56,314 bases of DNA from Candidatus Mediterraneibacter norwichensis (GTDB lineage Bacteria; Bacillota; Clostridia; Lachnospirales; Lachnospiraceae). Both the position numbers and the translations under genes were made by a program. Under the pieces are notes generated by a model. That model ran no database searches. It worked only from the letters and a program-made list of their open reading frames with translations, and was not told the DNA's origin. Shown here piece by piece: positions 1 to 8,331 of the stretch; the first letter of the stretch is position 1, and each line of letters opens with the position of its first letter. The DNA lies in the NCBI GenBank assembly GCA_019112765.1, contig DXIU01000061.1:1-56314 (forward strand), in the 5' to 3' direction.

Positions 1-236
1 ATGTCAATGGGGACCACGTCCTGTTTCGGACGGGGAACCTCAAGATGACCATAATTCGCTGCCGGAATCTGATCCGCTGCCGCTTTCCGGCACCGGCTGA
101 CCCAGTTGTAAAAGGTGCTTACTGCAATGCCGTTTTCGCGACACCAGTCAGCATCTGTCATGCCGCTCTGACGGCATTCATTGATAAGCCTGATCTGTTC
201 CGCCATCGGGACACGGGCTTTGCGAGTACCTGCCAT
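1..236 (-). CDS. IS66 family accessory protein TnpA (partial, runs off the window)
   Basis: Reading starts at ATG 236 behind GGAGG and continues off the left edge, giving 78 residues. The protein opens MAGTRKARVP and contains the helix-turn-helix-like stretch WCRENGIAVSTFYNWVSRCR, characteristic of the small TnpA protein of IS66-type elements (orf1, IS3/IS911-like HTH). In this family TnpA acts with TnpB and the TnpC transposase; those genes would lie further left. No damage is visible in the part seen. Confidence 0.8.
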   Translation of the reverse strand, partial: MAGTRKARVPMAEQIRLINECRQSGMTDADWCRENGIAVSTFYNWVSRCRKAAADQIPAANYGHLEVPRPKQDVVPID

Positions 237-340
237 AACCTATCCTCCATAATTGTAGTGAAATAGTCTAAATATCTATCGACTACAATTATAAGTAAAA
301 TTAGAGGATCAGGGAATCCGCAGGAATATTTGGCGCTTAC
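1..340 (-). mobile_element. IS66-family element, one end only
   Basis: The minus strand from 340 starts with GTAAGCGCC, the terminal bases typical of IS66-family inverted repeats. About 100 bases inside is a gene for the IS66 accessory protein, reading out of the window. The other end and the transposase lie beyond base 1. The outer boundary falls at 340/341, inside a serine recombinase reading frame. AATTTGAC at 341-348 is where an 8-bp target duplication would lie, but the partner copy is outside the window. Confidence 0.8.
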
Positions 341-424
341 AATTTGACGATCCAAATTCTGTTCTTGACTACTGACTCTTGCATATCCGAAAATCCTTGT
401 ATTTCTTTGGGGCAAATAAACCAT
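341..424 (-). pseudogene. small serine recombinase, N-terminal fragment cut by IS66
   Basis: The fragment encodes RIFGYARVSSQEQNLDRQI, the start of the resolvase/invertase catalytic domain with the nucleophilic Ser in YARVSS. The frame ends at the IS66 boundary (340), so only the first 25 or so residues of a roughly 200-residue protein remain here. An AAGGAG lies directly against ATG 424, which is too close; TTG at 415, nine bases downstream of it, is the better start. It was probably the resolvase/invertase of a mobile element now inactivated. Confidence 0.75.
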
Positions 425-504
425 CTCCTTAAAATAAGATATAGAAATAGGAACCTCATTAGAGATTCCCATCACAATAATAATATACAATTAAAAAAAT
501 ATAC

Positions 505-678
505 TCACTCAGTTCTAAATAAAGATTGCATGCTATTTAGTATTAAGCCTAGCAAAAGTACAACCGTTTCCACATACTTCGAGACACCACTATGGATGTC
601 ATAAGTTAATGGGAACATGTCGTTCATTTTTGACATTAATGGAAATATATCATTTACTGTCCCTTCTTGTAAAGTTAC
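505..678 (-). pseudogene. fragment resembling the C-terminus of 23S rRNA methyltransferase RlmD
   Basis: An open frame without a clear start ends at 505. It contains NDMFPLT followed by KYVETVVLLL, resembling the DMFP-T-HVETVVLL tail of RlmD/RumA uracil methyltransferases, with a few extra residues between the two motifs. A near-copy (NDIFPL) precedes it, so the DNA holds an imperfect direct repeat of about 30 bases. The 3' end of rlmD/rumA is a known insertion site of conjugative elements that use serine recombinases, so this could be an attachment-site remnant. The assignment rests on a short motif. Confidence 0.35.
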
Positions 679-696
679 TCAGCCGAAATTTGGTCA

Positions 697-2883
697 TTAT
701 CCCCAATTCTCCTTGATATAGTTTTTGAGAAGTGTAATTCGATCTTCAGTATCAATTCCATCCTCATTCTGAGCGATGGCTATTGTATCTACGATCTCAT
801 CTCCAACATTCTTTCTTCTCAAATATGAATTGTTTGTACAGATAATATGCTCGTCTCCAAAGATCAACCTCTGCCCCATATCGTCCTTTGATAAATGCGC
901 TTCTGAAGCAACCTTTAAATAAGGATAATATGAATTCTGTGACATCTGAGTCTTTGTCTGCATAACCAAGAACATATACGGATTTACCGCAACTGAATTA
1001 TTATGCATCTTACCATATGCACCTGGACGGTATTCACGATACTTAATGTAATAGTATCTGAATGGATACAGGTTATTACTCTCGCACTCCTGTAAGTAAT
1101 CATCTGCTATCTTCTTAAGCACCTCATTTGTGAATTCTTCATTTGTAGCCAACAATGATATAAGAATATTCTTTGTGTTATCAAATCCAGAATTCGCACT
1201 CTTATGAAATAACTCATCCCACGCAAACTGATATGTCGAGCCGTACTGGTAACGCCACTTATTTCTCTCAACCTGCCCATAATCTCCTATTGCCATCATT
1301 GCACAGTCAATTCTATCAAGACTGCACTTAAACAAAGATTCAAATCGCTTTGTGTATGCAAGGTTCTCAAGACCGACGATACTAATCTGCCCATTAAGCA
1401 GGAAATGATCTTCCAACTCAAACATAGTTTCCTGCATCTCCGGATTAGCATCGATAAAGGTAATCTTTTCTTTTTCTTCTGAAAGCTGACTTACATTAAA
1501 GTTATTCTCGATCGAGTCATCAATAGCTCCGCTCAAAATGATAGCATCTGCTTCCGCCAGGATAGCTGGCATTCTATTTCTATCCGTTCTGTCCGAAACC
1601 TCATCCTCAGAATTTTGAATCAGGTTATTTACAATGCGGATTCTTCTTCTGAAATCCTCCTCTGTAACCTTATCAACATTCTGCAGGTACGTAGTAATTG
1701 CATATAAGAGCACAATTCTATTTAACGGGAACTGTCTGATACGACCGTACTTATCGGAATAAGTATGTAAGCAATCCTCAAATATATTCAGGTTAAATCG
1801 ACTCTCTACAAGGATTTTCCCGCTCTCATGTTTGTTAGCCATGAAGGACTTCAAGAAGTCTGTCGGTGAATCATATCCAGGAATATTGCACCAGCAATCG
1901 AAGAAGCTCTCCATTGTTTCAATGTTCTTGATTGCATCAGGACACTTAGCTGAGAAGTATTGCTGCAAAAGGTCAAACTCATCATTGCTTCTGCCTAGAG
2001 GTGACTCATTCTGACGATAGCAAATGACATCACAAATAAACTTGAAGTAACGCAGGAATTCATCATCGATAATATTATCGTCAGAAGAACCACTACCACT
2101 ATTACGATATTCCCATAATAGGTCTGTCCAATCACGGTCAATCTTACCCATGATACGATTTGCCCGTTTTTCATCCATACTACGGATTTCACGCTCAAGC
2201 TCTGCTTTGAAATGCTCAAATAAAGTAAGTGGTTTACCACGTGAATTCATTTTTATGTAGAGCTCATCAGTCAGTCCCATATCCTTAATAGGAAGGAAGT
2301 AGAATGTAATGCAGTTTTCTTTGAGTTTATCCCAGAGATCTGTAACATCCTTAAATTTATTATCAATTGCATCAAGCATCACAAGCATGGAACTGATTGT
2401 AGGATCATTCTCCCAATCAAGAGGAAACCACGCCTGGTTTACAATTTCCTTCGAGATTGCTGTTTTGAATTCTGGTTTATAGTCTACCAGGTCAATGCAG
2501 AAGTAACGCGCACTGTATCTGGTCTCATAGCTAAATTTCTTCAGAAACTCATAATTCTCTTCCGGAATGTTGCCTTTCTTTGCTGCATACCAGTGAAGCA
2601 AGAATAATGTGGTAAGACGCTGCTGACCATCCAGTGGTGTCATATTTCCTTCATCATCGATGTCTCCATAAACAAAATCGAGCGTGATCGGTTTTTCTGT
2701 TACTGCCTTATATAAAGACTCAAGGAATCTACCTCTTACACGAGTTACGTCAGATCCTTTTCTCCCCTGTGCATAATCTCTTTGGATAATTGGAATTATG
2801 ATCTTTTTAAGTTGTACAGCTTCCGGACCTTCTCCAAATGTAGTATCAAAAATATCCATAAAGGAGTGAAGTGTTGTCGCCAT
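697..2883 (-). CDS. DUF262-family protein (GmrS/GmrD-like), second gene of a paired system
   Basis: The 728-residue protein carries DUF262 hallmarks near its N-terminus: IPIIQRDYAQGR at about residue 30 and PLDGQQRLTTLFLLHWY at about 82. DUF262 (ParB/Srx-like fold) is the NTP-using module of GmrSD, SspE and BrxU type IV restriction enzymes, which attack DNA with modified bases. I see no DUF1524 HNH motif; the last 250 residues are unassigned. The start follows AAAAGGAGGAAG and lies 2 bases past the preceding DUF262-DUF1524 gene, so the two are probably translated together. The role in defence is inferred from family and pairing. Confidence 0.8.
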   Translation of the reverse strand: MATTLHSFMDIFDTTFGEGPEAVQLKKIIIPIIQRDYAQGRKGSDVTRVRGRFLESLYKAVTEKPITLDFVYGDIDDEGNMTPLDGQQRLTTLFLLHWYAAKKGNIPEENYEFLKKFSYETRYSARYFCIDLVDYKPEFKTAISKEIVNQAWFPLDWENDPTISSMLVMLDAIDNKFKDVTDLWDKLKENCITFYFLPIKDMGLTDELYIKMNSRGKPLTLFEHFKAELEREIRSMDEKRANRIMGKIDRDWTDLLWEYRNSGSGSSDDNIIDDEFLRYFKFICDVICYRQNESPLGRSNDEFDLLQQYFSAKCPDAIKNIETMESFFDCWCNIPGYDSPTDFLKSFMANKHESGKILVESRFNLNIFEDCLHTYSDKYGRIRQFPLNRIVLLYAITTYLQNVDKVTEEDFRRRIRIVNNLIQNSEDEVSDRTDRNRMPAILAEADAIILSGAIDDSIENNFNVSQLSEEKEKITFIDANPEMQETMFELEDHFLLNGQISIVGLENLAYTKRFESLFKCSLDRIDCAMMAIGDYGQVERNKWRYQYGSTYQFAWDELFHKSANSGFDNTKNILISLLATNEEFTNEVLKKIADDYLQECESNNLYPFRYYYIKYREYRPGAYGKMHNNSVAVNPYMFLVMQTKTQMSQNSYYPYLKVASEAHLSKDDMGQRLIFGDEHIICTNNSYLRRKNVGDEIVDTIAIAQNEDGIDTEDRITLLKNYIKENWG

Positions 2884-2884
2884 A

Positions 2885-4600
2885 TTATTCTTCCTCCTTT
2901 TCCAGAACGATTGGCTCTTCGAGATAATTTACCAGCACTGTATTCATTGCATCAACATATGCAACTCTATCTGCATGTCCCCAGAAATGAAGCTGATTAT
3001 CTGCGGACGGCGTGTAGTATTTCAGGAATACCATCCTTGTACAGAATGGTATATACTGACCAGCTTTGTCCATTTTAATTATTTCGTTTCTCTTTACGTC
3101 AAACGTTGAATTATTCAACGCAGCGTTGTCTGTCGAACTTAGCAGTGCCATATTAGCAATAGAATGCAGATATTCTGTATTGCCCTTCACAGAAAGTAAG
3201 TCTACAACTTTCTGCTGGACAGCATCAAACTCCTGACGTTCCAACTTATCCTTAGCAATAGCACTATTCATGAGTTCAATCAGTTCATCAGAATCATCAC
3301 TTACAGACTTAACAGACGGAATGTGAAGTGTGAGCCACTCTTTCCACATTTCCTGTGTCCTTAAACCTTCTGACTGTTGTGCATGAATGTGCTCAAGGCT
3401 CCAGGTCACTTTGCCACCCTTGCCAAATTTATATTTGTCGAATGGAAACCACTGAGAATGCTCACCATTTCTACGTACAGATTCAACATTAAATAACAGA
3501 AGTAGCGTGGTAATCTTCTTCCGATCCAGTGGTTTCTCATAACTTAAATCTGAATAATTCCCCTTAATTTTGATGCTGTCTCTAATAAAACCATCAAGGG
3601 AGTCTCTAAAATCATCCTTAGTCTTATCCTTTGAGAGATCAAAAATCTTCTGAAGTGTAAGTGTTCCGGATGCAATAAGATAACCGATCTTATGGTAAAG
3701 CTCATGGTTGCCATGCCAATCCTTCAACACTAAGAACGTCTGCTGGATACTCCGCCAAATGCTATCTAATGACTTGGTCTGACACATCTCATCAAATTTA
3801 AAGAATGTATAATACTTCTCTCTATTATCAGCCGGCTTTCCTGAAATAAGATCCAATACAAGATCTATTCTTGTCTGATAGTCAGCATTTGTTTTATTTG
3901 TCAGGAAATACCACAGAGAATTGTTGTGAAGTTCCTTCTCCATGTTATCCCACTGAAGAGATATTTCTTCTTGCTTTTCCCTATCAACATCTTCGTCTGT
4001 GTCTTTGCTGAGGAACATTGCCTTTACCAGCTCTGCATTTGTAAGTGGTATCTTGCCTATATTCAAACGTGTAAAGAGGCCAATTGCATCCTCAGATTCT
4101 CCAACCTCATACCAGATGATTTTTACGATTTCATCGAAGTACTTATTTACATTTGTCAGAGTAGATTTCCTGTCTCTTGCAGAGAACCATTTCTTGATAC
4201 TTTCGTAAGCAGCACAAAGGAACCAGAAATCAATATTCTCTTCCTTGCGGGATTCGTCGATTGATTTTAAGAATTCCTCAGACTTCTCTCTGGTTTCATA
4301 AGAAAGAGTGAATCTTGGCTCATCTATAAAGCCAAAACTCTCTTCATTCATAAATCGGTAAATAAGATAGATAGTTGTTAGACGCTGCTGTCCATCAATC
4401 AATTCATATCTATCACCGTTTTTCCTTACTACAACTGGCTGTAAGCAGTAGTTACGCTTGCCCTCAGTGGAATAAATATCATCGAGCAGACGCACCACTT
4501 CTGTTTCCCCCCAACGATAACCGCGCTGGTAAGAAGGAACATAAAAGTCTCCTGTTATATCCCCGACTAGCTTTGTGTCGAGTTTAATCTCATTATTCAT
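2885..4600 (-). CDS. DUF262-DUF1524 protein (GmrSD-like modification-dependent nuclease)
   Basis: The 571-residue protein has an N-terminal DUF262 domain (VPSYQRGYRW near residue 22, ELIDGQQRLTTIYLIYRF near 67). It also has a C-terminal DUF1524 HNH-type nuclease domain: WSLEHIHAQQ near 396 supplies the His-X-His, and a later segment has SIANMALLS followed by NNSTFDVKR. In GmrSD and SspE, DUF262 uses NTP hydrolysis to control the HNH nuclease against modified foreign DNA. Both key motifs look intact. It lies between a small XRE regulator and a second DUF262 gene on the same strand. Target modification is unknown. Confidence 0.85.
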   Translation of the reverse strand: MNNEIKLDTKLVGDITGDFYVPSYQRGYRWGETEVVRLLDDIYSTEGKRNYCLQPVVVRKNGDRYELIDGQQRLTTIYLIYRFMNEESFGFIDEPRFTLSYETREKSEEFLKSIDESRKEENIDFWFLCAAYESIKKWFSARDRKSTLTNVNKYFDEIVKIIWYEVGESEDAIGLFTRLNIGKIPLTNAELVKAMFLSKDTDEDVDREKQEEISLQWDNMEKELHNNSLWYFLTNKTNADYQTRIDLVLDLISGKPADNREKYYTFFKFDEMCQTKSLDSIWRSIQQTFLVLKDWHGNHELYHKIGYLIASGTLTLQKIFDLSKDKTKDDFRDSLDGFIRDSIKIKGNYSDLSYEKPLDRKKITTLLLLFNVESVRRNGEHSQWFPFDKYKFGKGGKVTWSLEHIHAQQSEGLRTQEMWKEWLTLHIPSVKSVSDDSDELIELMNSAIAKDKLERQEFDAVQQKVVDLLSVKGNTEYLHSIANMALLSSTDNAALNNSTFDVKRNEIIKMDKAGQYIPFCTRMVFLKYYTPSADNQLHFWGHADRVAYVDAMNTVLVNYLEEPIVLEKEEE

Positions 4601-4615
4601 ATAGCTACAATCCCT

Positions 4616-4855
4616 TTACTTGGTCTTTTTCATGTAAGAAATCTCGATATCATATCCCAGCTGCTCCATCATCTGGACAAACGTCTTATTCACAATCTTT
4701 TCCGGACTCTTGATAAGACGATTTACGTATGACGGAGATGTGCCAACCTTCTCAGCGAGTTCTGCCTGAGTGGTCTGTTCTTCTACGCACTTAACTTTTA
4801 CATCTATTTCAACATTATTTTTAGCATATATCTCACCGTAGCACTTTCTGTTCAA
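4616..4855 (-). CDS. XRE-family helix-turn-helix regulator
   Basis: This small protein of about 79 residues has a clear HTH: TQAELAEKVGTSPSYVNRLI, followed by a short C-terminal tail. It is the first gene of the DUF262 cassette (15 bases before the next gene), so it probably represses or controls that operon. The start is uncertain: the frame opens at TTG 4855, only about 19 bases below an extended -10 box at 4881-4889, with no strong ribosome binding site. Confidence 0.7.
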   Translation of the reverse strand: MNRKCYGEIYAKNNVEIDVKVKCVEEQTTQAELAEKVGTSPSYVNRLIKSPEKIVNKTFVQMMEQLGYDIEISYMKKTK

Positions 4856-4880
4856 CTAGATTTCACTATCAGGTCAATTT

Positions 4881-4889
4881 ATTATATCA
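4881..4889 (-). promoter_or_regulatory. extended -10 promoter of the DUF262 cassette
   Basis: The minus strand reads TGATATAAT, an extended -10 element (TGnTATAAT), placed just upstream of the XRE gene. No good -35 at 16-18 bases spacing is seen. Confidence 0.5.
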
Positions 4890-4920
4890 CAAGAATATGA
4901 ATATTTCATCAAGATACAAC

Positions 4921-4949
4921 AAAAAAGACAGCCGGATCATTTCCGACTG
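4921..4949 (-). terminator. intrinsic terminator of the large serine recombinase remnant
   Basis: The minus strand forms CAGTCGGA / TCCGGCTG (8 bp with one G-U pair, short loop) followed by TCTTTTTTG, 16 bases below the recombinase stop codon. Confidence 0.75.
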
Positions 4950-4964
4950 CCTCGTTTGCTTTGT

Positions 4965-5503
4965 TTATACTTCCACTTCGATCTGCAGGTCTGACTTAAA
5001 TTCAACTACCAGCTTTTCATCGTAGACCGTGATCTTCTCGATGAGGCGCCTTACCAGTACTTCGCTGTATTCCGTAATTGCCTCCGTCTGCTCATCCAGG
5101 AAATTATCGAGATCTTCGAGACGCTCTTGGAGTTCTTGCGGCTTGGCTGCGATAGTCATCAGATTCTGATGTTCTTCTCTATGGCTGATGATCTCGTCGC
5201 CAATTCTATCGTTCAAGGCATCATCGTGTCCTGCTTCGAGGAGCTCCTGCTGCTTCTCTTTTATCTTTGTGTCGATTTCTGTAATGGCATCCTCAACTCC
5301 GCCGTCAAGAACGGATTTGATGTTTTCCTTAAGAGCCGGAATGATATCCGCCTTTCTGGACCAAGCATCGTTAACCGCAGTGAGAACTGCAGCATGCAAG
5401 TCCTCCTCTTTTAGCATTCTGGCCGGACAGTCAATTCCGCTGTCCTTTTTAAGAACCCTACTGACGCATCGCCATACCGTTGACTTGCAGTTCTAGATTT
5501 AGA
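4965..5503 (-). pseudogene. large serine recombinase, C-terminal fragment
   Basis: The frame runs from just after a TAG at 5504 and begins NCKSTVWRCVSRVLKKDSG, the end of the zinc-ribbon region of large serine recombinases. A long charged coiled coil (about residues 60-150) and the LVRRLIEKITVYDEKL tail typical of these integrases follow. The catalytic N-terminus and the DNA-binding recombinase domain (some 300 residues) are missing. The first in-frame ATG is at 5417, but no such short protein is known to be functional. Such recombinases move conjugative or mobilizable elements of Clostridia, so this marks a decayed element. Confidence 0.8.
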
Positions 5504-5862
5504 AGTACAATTACAAGAAAGAGAAATGTCTGCGAGAATTTTAGTTCTGAGCAAGTTATGCTCATGTTTATAAACAATGCAATTTACATTTGTACGGAAG
5601 ACGAGTTCCATAGTCTCGATACTCTCAAAAAGTAGCTACGTAGTCTCGCCTTGCATAATTCTCGTATGTGAAACTACTGTCAGCACATGAAAAAGGATTC
5701 CCGATCTCTACTCCATTTCTGGTATAAAGCCTAGGAATCCCTTTATTTATAGGCTCTTGCAGCCTCTTTTTATTTAACCTTTGACAGAAGAACTACCGTC
5801 TCCACATACATGGTGTTTCTGAATATATTCCCTTCACACTATACATACGCACAAATATTTTG
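5504..5862. other. non-coding stretch beside the recombinase remnant
   Basis: I find no convincing gene here. A minus-strand frame of 66 codons (5411-5611) overlaps the recombinase fragment and has no recognisable motif. Near 5750-5775 the plus strand has AGGCT-CTTGC-AGCCT before a T-run, a weak terminator-like hairpin with no gene ahead of it. The stretch probably represents deleted recombinase or element DNA. Confidence 0.4.
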
Positions 5863-6435
5863 TTATATTTCTTCAGATATATCCCGTCTCCTAATAAGTT
5901 GCTTCGGCGAATTAGGTGAACCCTCCACACAAACTTTATTATTTCTCCTCAAATAATTTATAGCATTGCATACTGTTTTAATTCTATAACCTTCTTCATG
6001 AAGCTTATCTCGTAAAGCTTTTCTTGTAACAAATCCTTCTTTATCTATTTCTTTCAAAATACGACGTGTACACGGCATACCATTTACTGGTCTATTTTCC
6101 TTAATGCTGCCAGTAGGTTTAGGTCCCACTTTTTGTTTTAGTATTCTATAACCTTCTCTATATTTTTCATCCTTATTATTTGATTCAGGAATACATATTT
6201 TTGCGGAATTATCACCAAAATCATGCATTCCTGAACATTTCACCAATTGTTTAGCCATTCCATAATTTATGTATCCATAAAGTGAATAGCCTGATTGACG
6301 CTTATTTACCCCACCCGAAATTTGGTCCCATTTCAAACCAGAAATCTCAGATATTTCTATTTCCCCTCCTATAAAATCGCCAGGAGCTCTGCATATATAC
6401 ACCTTGAGTTTATCTTCCTTTTCATTCTTCATCAT
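5863..6435 (-). CDS. hypothetical protein with a possible C-terminal winged helix
   Basis: A 190-residue protein with no family I can name. The N-terminal half has mixed strands and glycines. The C-terminal part (roughly residues 125-175, RRILKEIDKEGFVTRKALRD through INYLRRNNKVCVEG) has the helix-turn-helix-strand pattern of a winged helix, so DNA binding is possible. GAGAGGAAAGT precedes the start. The AT-rich composition matches the surrounding island, and the gene stands alone between mobile-element remnants and the SRAP gene. Confidence 0.55.
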   Translation of the reverse strand: MMKNEKEDKLKVYICRAPGDFIGGEIEISEISGLKWDQISGGVNKRQSGYSLYGYINYGMAKQLVKCSGMHDFGDNSAKICIPESNNKDEKYREGYRILKQKVGPKPTGSIKENRPVNGMPCTRRILKEIDKEGFVTRKALRDKLHEEGYRIKTVCNAINYLRRNNKVCVEGSPNSPKQLIRRRDISEEI

Positions 6436-6582
6436 ACTTTCCTCTCTTTCTGATAAAAGTTCAACACTAATTTCTTCTATGAACTACTATTTATTTTGAA
6501 AAACACTTTTGCCTCCAGCTAATACAAAATATTATTTAAAAATATCACGCATTTTAAATTATAAAGACAAAATGTCCTCATG

Positions 6583-7167
6583 TTAAAATAAATTCATTTG
6601 TTCATATTCTGTTTCATATGTCAGCATTGTTGAAGTTTTGTGCAATAAGTTTTGCACCATATCCCGCTCATATAGCCACGTAGCTATTTCACCTTTTTCC
6701 AAAATCAATGGCATTCGATCATGCACTTTTCTAACGGATGAATTCGCCTTTGTTGTAAGAATCACAAATCGATCCTGACCGTCAAATATGTCAAAACATC
6801 CTGCCATAAACAGACTATCTGAATCCGTTCTCTCAAAGCTAAATTTTTCTTTGCTTTTATTCCATTCATAAAATCCCTTTGCTGGGATCACACATCTCCG
6901 ATGTAAGACACTCTCTTTAAATGTCCCTTTCTCCATAGCACTCTCAGACCTTGCATTAATAATAATTCCTTTATTATCATACTTTGGGAATCCCCATATC
7001 ATTTGTTCTGCAAAGATCTCATCATGATTATCTCCGCGCAGGACCAATGCATTTTGTGCAGGATAGATATCTTTTTTACAAGAGCTCTGCAACCTTCGAT
7101 CAAGATTATGAACTAATTTTTCAATTTCTCTTGCTGTTTCATCATCAATATAATATCTGCCACACAT
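6583..7167 (-). CDS. SRAP-domain protein (YedK/HMCES family)
   Basis: The 194-residue protein starts MCGRYY, so removal of Met exposes the catalytic Cys2 used to crosslink abasic sites in single-stranded DNA. The other active-site signatures are present: INARSES, KGFYEWN with the acidic residue, and HDRMPLIL with the catalytic His. This is the family's usual size. SRAP genes are frequent on mobile elements, where they may protect single-stranded DNA during transfer. The start follows AAAAGGGG. It lies 18 bases below a truncated DUF932 gene, and the pair sits among element remnants. Confidence 0.9.
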   Translation of the reverse strand: MCGRYYIDDETAREIEKLVHNLDRRLQSSCKKDIYPAQNALVLRGDNHDEIFAEQMIWGFPKYDNKGIIINARSESAMEKGTFKESVLHRRCVIPAKGFYEWNKSKEKFSFERTDSDSLFMAGCFDIFDGQDRFVILTTKANSSVRKVHDRMPLILEKGEIATWLYERDMVQNLLHKTSTMLTYETEYEQMNLF

Positions 7168-7185
7168 ACTGAATTCCCCTTTTAT

Positions 7186-7542
7186 TTATTCTTTATGCGC
7201 AAGCAGCCAGACCTTCTTCCCGTCCTGCAGGCTCCCGGCGGTTTCATACCGCACGCCCTGTCCGAGCAGTTCATCTGTAAATGCAAACGCTTCGTGATTC
7301 TGGATCACTTTATACCTGTCTGTTACCACGCCTAATACTTTCCGGTCAGAATCACGGATATTTGCCTTATATCCCCGGATCGGTTCATTTTCTCCGGTAA
7401 AAATCGGCTCCTGGACCACGTTCCAGTTCAGCCCTGCAGCGATCAGCGCACCTTCCGAATCCGGTGCTTCCATTACCTTTGTCCCTAATCCGTGCCATGG
7501 GGTTTCCCTTACATAAAACATACTTTCTACATTTGCTGACAT
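7186..7542 (-). pseudogene. DUF932 (phage/plasmid-like) protein, truncated after 118 residues
   Basis: The protein begins with the family signature MFYVRETPWHGLGT and continues with VVTDRYKVIQNHEAFAFTDEL, matching the N-terminal third of DUF932 proteins of plasmids and conjugative elements. These are usually near 320 residues. Here the frame stops after VWLLAHKE, exactly where family members continue, and the SRAP gene follows at once, which points to a deletion joining the two. The function of the family is unclear. Confidence 0.75.
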
Positions 7543-7610
7543 AATCAGATCCTCCTTTTTCGATTGATTTTCAGAATTTTGAATGATTCCCGTTTTTTAC
7601 TCATTCCTGT

Positions 7611-7688
7611 TCACTCGTCATCGCTGACGATCCTGTACACTGTGACTGCGCAGGCTAATAGTGCGACTAATATTCTGCCTACATCCAT
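7611..7688 (-). CDS. 25-residue predicted membrane peptide
   Basis: ATG 7688 lies behind GGGAGG with good spacing and opens a 25-codon frame: MDVGRILVALLACAVTVYRI, then VSDDE. Residues 5-20 form one hydrophobic segment, and the tail is acidic. It precedes the truncated DUF932 gene on the same strand. Such tiny ORFs are common in conjugative elements. Function unknown. Confidence 0.5.
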   Translation of the reverse strand: MDVGRILVALLACAVTVYRIVSDDE

Positions 7689-7710
7689 TGGATTCCTCCC
7701 TTCGGTAAAA

Positions 7711-7740
7711 GAAAAACGGTGAAGCCGCGTGGACTTCACC
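7711..7740 (-). terminator. intrinsic terminator at the end of the dynamin-HerA-nuclease operon
   Basis: On the minus strand GGTGAAG-TCCACGCGG-CTTCACC is followed by GTTTTTCTTTT. It lies about 215 bases below the immunity-like gene; nothing coding is seen in between, so it most likely ends that operon. Confidence 0.7.
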
Positions 7741-7956
7741 GAATGATATTGTTTCATAGATATAATATGCAATTGAAAAACGGATTTTTACGGGCTAAAC
7801 TCAACGTGTCTTGTATAAGATTTTCTATTTGTCGACTCAAATATAACAGCAGATTCCATACCAGATATTTCTCCTGCGTTTGTCACAAACATATTTTCTG
7901 AGTCTCCCCCAGGTTAATGTAATCATAACTCATTTTCAAATTTTCTGTACACCACA

Positions 7957-8331
7957 CTACAGATATTCATCCTGAGATACAATTCTTTCGTCTGGGGAAA
8001 TACACACCGCAATACCATCATCAGGTGCATTAGCGTCATCAAGAAGAAATGCCGCGTCCCCGTTTCTGTCAATTAGCAACGTTGTTGGATTAAATTCAGA
8101 TTCTGCATTTTTCCTATAGTTTGTAAGCAGGACCTCCAGCCGTTCCCATACATTTTTTTCCCCATTCTTATACTCAATGTATGCTTTTTTCTGTTCTTCT
8201 GTAATGCCATCGTTCTCAAAATATGCACTTAATTTTACTATGATCTCTTTTTCTTTTCCAAAAAAACAAATTTTTTCCTTTTTTTTCCATCCGGTTTGAA
8301 ACTGAAACTCTGAAAAAGCATTCTCATTCAT
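7957..8331 (-). CDS. probable immunity protein of the HNH nuclease toxin
   Basis: A 124-residue acidic protein whose second half (DGITEEQKKAYIEYKNGEKN, then LLIDRNGDAAFLLDDAN) resembles DUF6985/DUF2004-type proteins, often found as immunity partners of polymorphic toxins. An earlier ATG at 8436 exists, but ATG 8331 has AAGGAG about ten bases upstream. It overlaps the end of the toxin gene by 8 bases, the usual toxin-immunity arrangement. That it binds and blocks the nuclease is inferred from position and family resemblance. Confidence 0.65.
   Translation of the reverse strand: MNENAFSEFQFQTGWKKKEKICFFGKEKEIIVKLSAYFENDGITEEQKKAYIEYKNGEKNVWERLEVLLTNYRKNAESEFNPTTLLIDRNGDAAFLLDDANAPDDGIAVCISPDERIVSQDEYL

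Noticed and set aside
5411-5611. 66-codon minus-strand frame overlapping the recombinase remnant
   Set aside because: It has no family motif and no ribosome site, and the overlapping frame encodes recognisable recombinase sequence.
5680-5780. Hairpin-rich stretch considered as a small RNA
   Set aside because: Stems are short or interrupted, and no promoter is visible.
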